The notes under the pieces were generated by a model. It was not told where the DNA came from. It saw only the letters and a list, made by a program, of their open reading frames with translations, and searched no databases. Below are positions 54,816 to 64,000 of a stretch of 64,000 nucleotides of DNA, piece by piece. Source of the stretch: Rhizodiscina lignyota. Taxonomy: Eukaryota; Ascomycota; Dothideomycetes; Aulographales; Rhizodiscinaceae. The position numbers and the translations under genes are program-made. The stretch lies in NCBI GenBank assembly GCA_010015805.1, contig ML978123.1, forward strand, positions 868,001 through 932,000. The letters are read 5' to 3'. The first letter of the stretch is position 1, and every line of letters begins with the position of its first letter.

Positions 54816-56534
54816 GGCGTAGGTGTAGGGGAGATTCGGTGTCGACCAGTGGTAGAAAATACTACGTTAAAATAAGGCCGGCCAGCAGGTTATGGTGAAT
54901 AATGCATAAAGGTTGCTATGAATGAGCGTATGAGAATTGAAGCCGCTCAGCAGCAGAATGTTAGTTTGGAGAACGAAAGTCGTACACCACAACTGTGAAG
55001 TCACGGGCCGGGAGAGAAGAGAATGAAAGAGAAAAGTCTGGGCAAGGAATTCGTAGAGGGTATCTCCTCTGCATAACGTCTTCGTGATAGGGGTTATGGC
55101 AGACGGAGGCATGGCATCGTGACTTGAATCGCCTCGCAAAAGAGAACAGACTGGTAAACAGGAGCTCGTGGCCCCACTGAAAGCTGCTATTCACAGTAGG
55201 ACAGTGAAAGAGAGTCACGAGAGATGTTTAGGATGGCGACGAGTTGACACAGCAAACGAGACCGTTTCCTCTTGGGTTTTGCAATGCGTTCATAAGAGAA
55301 AGCCCTTGAGAAATCATTTACCGACCATCGCCGCGGTGACGTTGGACCACTGTTTGTCTTGGGCCCGTCAGCCTTGTCCTAATAGGGTCGCTGTTCGAGA
55401 TGAGGTTCTTGGAAGCCTCTCCTTGAGACTTCGTTTGACATGAGGTGAGGTCGGCCGCGTTTTGGGTCTCACACAAAGGAAACGCTCGCGGCCAATCAGC
55501 CGGCAGGGCGGCGCCAGCGCCTGGCCTCGAGCCGCGTTTCAGGACGCTGCTATAGGACCTCAGCTAAAGTTGCGACACGCGGGACCGTACGTCGGTCTCT
55601 GCTCCTCCGACGGCATTATTTCTGCATCTGGCCAGTCAACGGGCGCTCTGCTCGAGATCGCAAGACTGGACCGTATCTTGAAGCGCCACGATAACGCCGA
55701 CACTCTCCAGCCCTTCGGTCGAGGCGCTCGATGGCTTCGGCGGGTACCGAGACGTTGCACAGGTGTCTTGAGCCTCAAGTTGTATCGTGGATAACGTGAG
55801 TACACGTATACACGCCCACTTTACGTCTTGCAAGCGCTGATGATGGTGGCCTGGGCGATGCGCGCATGCCACAACACCGCATTTGGATGCGCTTTCGAGA
55901 CAGCCATGTCGGGCGAGCCAGCGCAAGTAACAAATTACGGGCTGCAACATCGGAATGAGAGGGAGAAAACGCATACTCGCTCATCAACATTGCGCAAGGC
56001 AGATCTTAACCCTGGAGATGAGGAGGTCATCCTATTCTGTCATGCAGTCGTGGCTGCTCCGGAGTCGAGTGCTCAGCGTCCACATGGCCTCGCAGCGACT
56101 TAGCCTCATCTCAGTGCTTATGGGAAATGCGCGGTGTATTTGCACACGCTGTGTGGGCGATTTTCCGTCGCTTAGCTCATTTTCTATGGAACCCGCAGTA
56201 TACGGTGGCCTGTTAGGTGCCAACGCAGCAATGAACGCCTCATTTCGGCCGTGATTCGTCGATTTTTCCACCCATCCTTTCCGGCGGGCCGCTGGTATAT
56301 GCATATGCAGATCCACGTCAATGGTAGGTATCGTGAACAGCTTGGGGCCTTCACGCCTTCAAATTCCTCCACAAGCCTCACCTCTCGCTGTCAGATCTAG
56401 ACTATCGAAAGGTTTTTCGTGATCCCTGAACCTTTCCCACGTTTCTTCCCATCTCATCGATCACGCCGCAATTCTCTTGATGCAAGTCGCAACCACCTTT
56501 TCGTTCAACGTGCGTCATATCTCAGGGTGACCCG
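54816..56534. other. Divergent intergenic stretch
   Basis: About 1.7 kb between the starts of the secreted protein and the pseudokinase. A CCAATCA box lies at 55492-55498. Motif-free frames up to 196 codons overlap one another. Nothing recognisable. Confidence 0.45.
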
Positions 56535-58457
56535 ATGCCTTCGTCACCTTTCCGGTGGCCGACTTCGTCAAGAGCCTCGTCTCCACGGCCTGCTAACCTA
56601 TATCACTCCGTCTCCTTTGCTGATTTCCACTCGCCTAACACCAGCGACTGGGTACAAAAATCCCCGCCTTCGCCAACGCAGTCCGACTTTGGTAGCAGTC
56701 TCAGTCGAAGCGCAACTCCAACGAATAACCCTTGGGGCCGATCCGGCAGACTCTCAATGTCTCGTAATAGCTCACGCGAGCGAAGCAGGTTCGACAGTCC
56801 CGTTGGAGCTGATCTCTCGAACGCAAACCTTCAGGAGTATTCAGCTACCGCAGCCTACGCCAAAGCGTACTGGAGCAGCTTGCCCTCGTCTGAACAGCCC
56901 AGAGGGAGGTCGGACTCGGTTTCCACCACATCCACCATTCGTGATGGATCGACTACCCCTCCTGCACGACTGCCGAAATTCACGATGCGCAATCCCAATG
57001 TTTCGCTAATCGACCTTGCGGAAGACACAGAAGCTCTGTCAATAGAGCCGGCCTCTCCGGTGACGTTTGATACCGACTTGAATATCCACTCGTTACCATT
57101 GAGTCCCCAGTCGAGTCCCCAATCGCCATCTGAAAGAAACCAATCGCCACCGGAAAGAAATGTCAAACTGAGCCTTCCCCAGCCGCCACCGCCTATTATC
57201 AATCAAGCAGCGGTATCCCAAATGATGAAAGCACTCCCCAGCATATTCAAATCACAGCGAGACTGGCAACCACCCAAGAGGCAAGAAGTGTACATGTGGG
57301 CTGTGTGCAATACTAAATGCGCAATGCTGCTGCTTTGGATGTGCGGTGACATTGATGCCGGAGCTCGGGCTCATTTCTACAATATCAATGACACTATGCT
57401 GCCATTCAAGCAGTCGGATCTTGACGGTATAGCGACGAACGCATCGGAAGCGCTACAGAAGCAGTGGCGTGTCATGGCGAAGGAGCTTCCTCGTAGCGGA
57501 GAGCACCTCGAACTGACACGGCAGCATGCGGCACCCTTTGAGCAACTCGAAACTCTGAGATTAGATCCTAGTGGTTCGAGTAGGATTGATCGAGTACGAT
57601 GGATGGACTTCAAGGATATACACAGCGATGGAACAATCGTCGCCCGCAAGACAATGGCCACCCGAAGCCAGGGGCAAAAGCTCAACGTACTGCAGAGCAT
57701 CAAAGGTTACCGTCGGTTAAACTCCGAAAACATCGCCAAGATACTGGTATCATACAGCCAAGGGCCCCATATCTCGATCGTTACACAGCTGGCGAACCAA
57801 AGCCTAGCAGACTTTCTCAGGTCAACATCAAAGCCCGACTGTTCAATGACGCTGTCTTGGATTCATCAACTCACGAAAGCGATCGCGTACATACATTCGA
57901 GTGACTTGCACCACGGTGCTATTCGTCCGAGCAAAATTCTCATTAACCCTAGTGGAAAACAAGTCGTATTTTCAGTGTTCGGCATCTCTGCTTCACCAAA
58001 CGCACAATACACGTCTATTAAAGACGAGCGGTTCATCTATGCCCCGCCTGAGCGTCTTACTCCCCAGAGTAGACCAACGAAAGCCGCAGATGTCTTCTCT
58101 TTAGGGGCCGTCTTCCTGGACATACTCACAGTAGCGCTTGGAATCTCGGACACCACATTCACAGCATACCGTGCGGCGACCAAGGCAAACGGTGACGCGA
58201 GCTTCCATGCCAATATCGATCGAGCGAGGGCATGGCTACAGCAACTGTTGAAAGCTCCGATGAATTCGCCGACAGCGGTAGAGAAGAGGACAGTGAGAGG
58301 CTTTGCAGAAGTGCTGGGACAAATGATGGTGCTTGAACCGGCCGCCAGAATACGGACGAGAAAGCTGGAACTGGAGATTGCGAGGTGGGAAGATGAAAGA
58401 GTGAGAGTGTCAGCGTGGGAAAGAACAAGTGAAGGATGGAGAAGTACTGGAGCTTGA
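56535..58457 (+). CDS. Protein pseudokinase with long disordered N-terminus
   Basis: Single exon, 640 aa. Residues 1-225 are Ser/Pro/Thr-rich and disordered, with RSxS-type phosphosites. The kinase-like domain spans about 345-620. The ATP-site Lys is kept as IVARKTM (about residue 372), APE is kept as YAPPERL (about 503), and the F-helix Asp is kept in AADVFSLGAVFLDIL. The catalytic HRD loop reads LHHGAIRPSKIL (about 459), so the catalytic Asp is absent, and the DFG position reads SVFGIS (about 481), so the Mg-binding Asp is absent. No clean glycine-rich loop is seen. Catalysis is therefore unlikely, and a scaffold or allosteric role is inferred. A helical domain at 225-345 (MWAVCNTKCAMLLLWMCGDI) is uncharacterised. 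Confidence 0.85.
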   Translation: MPSSPFRWPTSSRASSPRPANLYHSVSFADFHSPNTSDWVQKSPPSPTQSDFGSSLSRSATPTNNPWGRSGRLSMSRNSSRERSRFDSPVGADLSNANLQEYSATAAYAKAYWSSLPSSEQPRGRSDSVSTTSTIRDGSTTPPARLPKFTMRNPNVSLIDLAEDTEALSIEPASPVTFDTDLNIHSLPLSPQSSPQSPSERNQSPPERNVKLSLPQPPPPIINQAAVSQMMKALPSIFKSQRDWQPPKRQEVYMWAVCNTKCAMLLLWMCGDIDAGARAHFYNINDTMLPFKQSDLDGIATNASEALQKQWRVMAKELPRSGEHLELTRQHAAPFEQLETLRLDPSGSSRIDRVRWMDFKDIHSDGTIVARKTMATRSQGQKLNVLQSIKGYRRLNSENIAKILVSYSQGPHISIVTQLANQSLADFLRSTSKPDCSMTLSWIHQLTKAIAYIHSSDLHHGAIRPSKILINPSGKQVVFSVFGISASPNAQYTSIKDERFIYAPPERLTPQSRPTKAADVFSLGAVFLDILTVALGISDTTFTAYRAATKANGDASFHANIDRARAWLQQLLKAPMNSPTAVEKRTVRGFAEVLGQMMVLEPAARIRTRKLELEIARWEDERVRVSAWERTSEGWRSTGA

Positions 58458-59329
58458 GCCTCGAAGACGCCCGCACATTAGATTTCCTTCACGCTTCGGC
58501 GGTTCCTGTGATACCCCTTTCGCATATCCATTCATAGTCCATGAGCAAATAGGCATACACCTCGCTTTAGCGCTCTCATCATTGGCTTTCTTAGCATTTG
58601 AGAAAACTGTTAACTCTTTTAATGCATTAGGGTAGATACGACCCGGTTTCTCTACTGAGGTGGTTACACTATTCCACGAAATTGTATGTACGGAGTAGTA
58701 CATCTACACAGCTACTATCACAAACCTCTTCACTCCATCATCACATTCTCATCACCGTTACACACTCCGAAACGGCGAAACCGTACATGTAGACTCTTCT
58801 GCTTACCTAATTTTTGATCCAGACGATACACTACACATATAGTAAGTAGTATCCCTGAGCGGCTGTTTAGCGGCGGATACCGGAAGGATTCAACAGGTGT
58901 TGAATTGTTAATTAGGTGTTGCATACGTAGTGAGAGCGGGAGGCTCGCTGTGGGATATTGTGGCGGCTTACGGAATACGAAATTGCCGCTAGCGATATGA
59001 CAAGCCAGCACTTCCCTGTACGATATTGTTGGATTTGCGCCTAGGGCTTAAGTAAAACATAACTCTCCAATTGGCGTGATTCACGGTTTCTGTATTTTCC
59101 CAGCTTCCGGAGCCGATGCACACCTAGTCGACCTGCGTATCGTGCGCTTGAACACTATTGGCCGCTTTAACATCATGTTCTCTGGGCAGCCGCTATATCT
59201 CACGAGAGCTACTCAGTAAGAACACGGGTAACGGCGGTCAACGCCTTGGAAAGCAGCACCCGTTGCTCTTCAACGTCCTGCTGCCTTCCTCCATCTCGGT
59301 TCTGGGTAAGGTTGACCATCTGTCTCGCA
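58458..59329. other. Intergenic, upstream of P450 gene
   Basis: No gene is seen. The sequence directly before 59330 is open in the P450 frame back to a TTG at 59246, but no ATG occurs there, so the P450 start is the Met at 59330. Confidence 0.45.
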
Positions 59330-61103
59330 ATGGCAGTCATCGCACTCCCGTCGTCGGTCGCAGCAATCGTCGCTGAGCTCCCCCGGTCTCTGGTTCTGAG
59401 CCTTACGCCAATCATCTTTATCGGGGTTCTTTTAGTGTTCACCAATGTCTTCACGACAATCCGCTACCACCTAGCCCAGCGCCGAAATGCCTCTTCGACA
59501 AAACCTCAGTTGCCAGCTCCTCTCCCATATACGCTTCCCTTCTTGGGCCAGGCACTATCGTGGCTTGCTCCCCAACCCGGGCTCTTCTGGCATAGAATCT
59601 TCAATGCGTATCCGGACCTTCGCCGTAGCGGGACGTGTACGCTTCAACTCGCAAATCAAAGGGCTCATATCCTCTTCGCCCCAGCGGCAGTGCAAGCGCT
59701 CTTTCGGGCTCCGCTGACGCGATATCAATTCAACAAGAAGCTCCTCACCACCTCTCTCGGATTGTCGGAAAGGGAGGCCGCACTTTTTGTTGGCCTTGAT
59801 GATGATACCATAGATCCAGATACAGGACTGAACGCGATACAGCTGCAGGAGAGAATGAACCATGAGTACTTGCTGAAGCCAGAGAGGGTGAACGAATTGA
59901 CGAAAGAATTCATCAGAGTATTAAAGGACACGCTCGATGGTGAATTGAAGAATGAAGGCGAAGAGGTAGAACTTGACCTATACGAGTGGGTGAGGAATCG
60001 TATGTTCAAGGCCTCGACAGATGCCTTCTTCGGTACAAATATGATGGAGATGATGGGACCCCAGTTCGAGGAAGACTTCTATGAGTTTGATCGAAGCTTT
60101 TTGACAATGTTCTTCGGGGTACCGAGATTATTCGCACCAAATGCGTTCAATGTGCGCGACAGGTTGTTGGATGGCCTGGAGCGATGGCAGAAGCAGATGC
60201 AGGAGAACACAAATGGCGTTCCTGCTGATCCAGATGGAGACATCGACTGGGAGCCCAATTATGGCAGCCGTGTAAGTTCTCTTGCGCATGACACATATCA
60301 ACATCGGCCGTGCTAATCTTTTCTATCAACATCAGGCGGATCGAGCGCGCCAACAGTATTATGCTAAGCGTGGCCTGTCTCTGCGCGCGAGAGGCGGAAT
60401 GGATCTCGGCTTCCTTTTCGGCGCAAGCAGCAATGCTATTCCCGCGACTGGTTGGATGCTCATGCACATTATCGACCCTAATGGAGATAAGACTGTCTTG
60501 CCGCGCGTGATGGAGGAATTGCAGACTGCGAAGAATCCAGATGGTACGGTCAATATCCAGACGTTAATTGCGCTACCTCTTGTGGCCAGCATTTTCCATG
60601 AGATCCTTAGGCTTTACGTCGACGTCCTCGTTACGAGGGAGATCAGTCACGATACGGTTTTGCCTCTTGAGGAAGGCAAGAATCCTAGACAGACCCTTCT
60701 CAAAGGTGGAGGTGTTGTCATGGCACCATCTTTCCTTGGCCACCGTGATGCGAAGGTTTGGTCTCCTCCAGGTATGCCGCCATACGACGTCTTTTATGCA
60801 GACCGCTTCCTTAAGACCGATCCAGAGACCGGTAAAACTGTCTTCTCAACTGCTGGATCCGTCGGAAAACTGTTTCCTTTCGGAGGAGGTCGTACGATAT
60901 GTCCGGGAAGAGTCTTTGCGAAGCAGGAGGTCCTGGGAAGTGTGGCGTATATGTTGCTGAACTTTGAGTTTGAGGTGCTGAAGTACGTGGATGTGAAGGG
61001 CAAGACGGTGAATCACTTTCCAGGACTCAGGGAGGGTTTCTCGGGGTCGGGTATCATGGTCATGGGAGGCGATGTGCGGGTAAAGATGAAGAGACGACGA
61101 TGA
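59330..61103 (+). CDS. Cytochrome P450, CYP7/CYP8-like
   Basis: Exons 59330-60271 and 60336-61103 give 569 aa. An N-terminal membrane anchor (SLTPIIFIGVLLVFTNVF) is followed by a Pro-rich hinge with PLPYTLPFLGQALSWL. The heme-binding loop FPFGGGRTICPGR (Cys at about residue 504) and the K-helix ExxR (HEILRLYVDV, about 402) are intact. The I-helix reads GASSNAIPATGWML and lacks the usual acid-alcohol pair (AGxDT). The Asn..IPAT pattern resembles CYP7A1 and CYP8 enzymes (sterol 7-alpha and 12-alpha hydroxylases, prostacyclin synthase). Fungal relatives probably act on sterols or fatty-acid derivatives, but substrate cannot be read from sequence. The 64-nt intron ends ATCAG. It is not inside a visible metabolite cluster. 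Confidence 0.92.
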
Positions 61104-61396
61104 TTGCGAACAGTATCGCTGATTTATTCAGCGATCCGTACTCTGGAGTTGGGATAACGTTTTCTGAATATTTGCATAAGGTTGCCTCAACAGATAGTAC
61201 TTTCACTCCAAGAGAGATGTATTATGTTCCACAGAGAGGGGTATATGCTTCTAAAATGTTTTTGGGGCAATGACTTGAGCTCGGAGTTGCAAGAAGAACG
61301 CGGCTCTATTGTAAATCTATATATACCATATGTCGCATGTGAAATTTCTACTTGGAGTCGAAATGCGAACGGGCAACGGGATATGCCTCTGAACAG

Positions 61397-61422
61397 CTAA
61401 AGTGCGACGCTAAAGTGCGACG
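61397..61422. repeat. Exact 13-bp tandem duplication
   Basis: CTAAAGTGCGACG occurs twice back to back (61397-61409 and 61410-61422), about 250 bp upstream of MCM3. It could be a duplicated factor site or simple slippage. Confidence 0.75.
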
Positions 61423-61490
61423 CCCATGTTCATCAATCAGTTGCACTAAAAAGGTTAGCGCGCTAATTTCGCGTCGCGTCGCGACTTTGA

Positions 61491-61496
61491 ACGCGT
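61491..61496. promoter_or_regulatory. MluI cell-cycle box (ACGCGT)
   Basis: ACGCGT, the MBF (Mbp1/Swi6) binding core, 171 bp upstream of the MCM3 ATG. MCB boxes drive G1/S expression of replication genes in fungi, so the site fits its neighbour. A single instance can be chance. Confidence 0.5.
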
Positions 61497-61666
61497 CTTC
61501 TTGATCCTCCGCCCCACCAGTGAAGTTCCAACAAGAACATCTCGGACCTACGAAATTGTCTTTACTGTGCTCAGCCAGACTCTGTTCACTCCTTGAAGGG
61601 TTCTATCGCATTGACAGTTCTTCCACCTCGGCAATCTGAGCGCATTCGCGCCTCCTTCCCCTAAAA

Positions 61667-64000
<2,334 letters not shown>

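Larger units (their letters stand above)
61104..61666. promoter_or_regulatory. MCM3 promoter region
   Basis: 563 bp between P450 and MCM3. A MluI cell-cycle box and a doubled 13-mer (both listed separately) lie here, along with a CG-rich GCGTCGCGTCGCG tract at 61471-61483. Confidence 0.55.

Noticed and set aside
56419-57009. 196-codon plus-strand frame
   Set aside because: It overlaps the pseudokinase N-terminal region in a different frame and is low complexity; the 640-codon frame contains the kinase motifs.

Overview
The window looks like nuclear chromosomal DNA from a filamentous ascomycete (Pezizomycotina, possibly a Dothideomycete; the class is a guess). The reasons are compact genes with short GT..AG introns (about 40-95 nt, often with a CTAAC- or CTGAT-like branch site), a HET-domain gene, a fungal SLATT-domain gene, IPC synthase, a spliced ubiquitin-eS31 fusion and a fungal-type SR protein. 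I see no rRNA, tRNA, CRISPR array, intact transposon or virus-derived element. Most genes are housekeeping genes that I rebuilt exon by exon, checking that the splice junctions keep the reading frame.

Layout. 1-1.8 kb: gene-poor, with a diverged 220-bp tandem duplication. 1.8-7.1 kb: an unrecognised coiled-coil nuclear protein, then OST3/OST6 and RFT1 facing each other, both acting in ER N-glycosylation. 7.7-12.2 kb: a SLATT two-helix membrane protein and a HET-domain protein, head to head across 712 bp; this is the best candidate for an unreported self/non-self or cell-death module. 13.4-28.5 kb: AUR1-type IPC synthase, an Ace2/Swi5-like C2H2 factor, ubiquitin-eS31, a decayed three-copy repeat, ATG9 and COG6 from one 403-bp divergent promoter, and an SR protein. 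30-36.4 kb: NAB2-like poly(A)-RNA-binding protein, TAF12 and a six-exon NIF3-family gene.

36.4-46.4 kb is an accessory pocket: a short F-box/2EXR-like reading frame, an NAD(P)-binding protein, a cyclin-like protein, a spliced small secreted cysteine-containing protein that plain ORF calling misses, a degraded reading frame, and an F-box gene interrupted by one in-frame stop. 46.4-64 kb returns to conserved genes: Pom33/TMEM33, a Cdc3/AspB-type septin, a class V aminotransferase, a secreted or membrane-anchored protein, a pseudokinase, a CYP7/CYP8-like P450, and the 5' part of MCM3, cut by the window end and preceded by an MluI cell-cycle box.

Functional links between neighbours are OST3 with RFT1 (N-glycosylation), ATG9 with COG6 (COG supports Atg9 traffic in yeast), and HET with SLATT (inferred only). 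Exon coordinates come from reading splice signals and frame; no alignment or RNA evidence was available.
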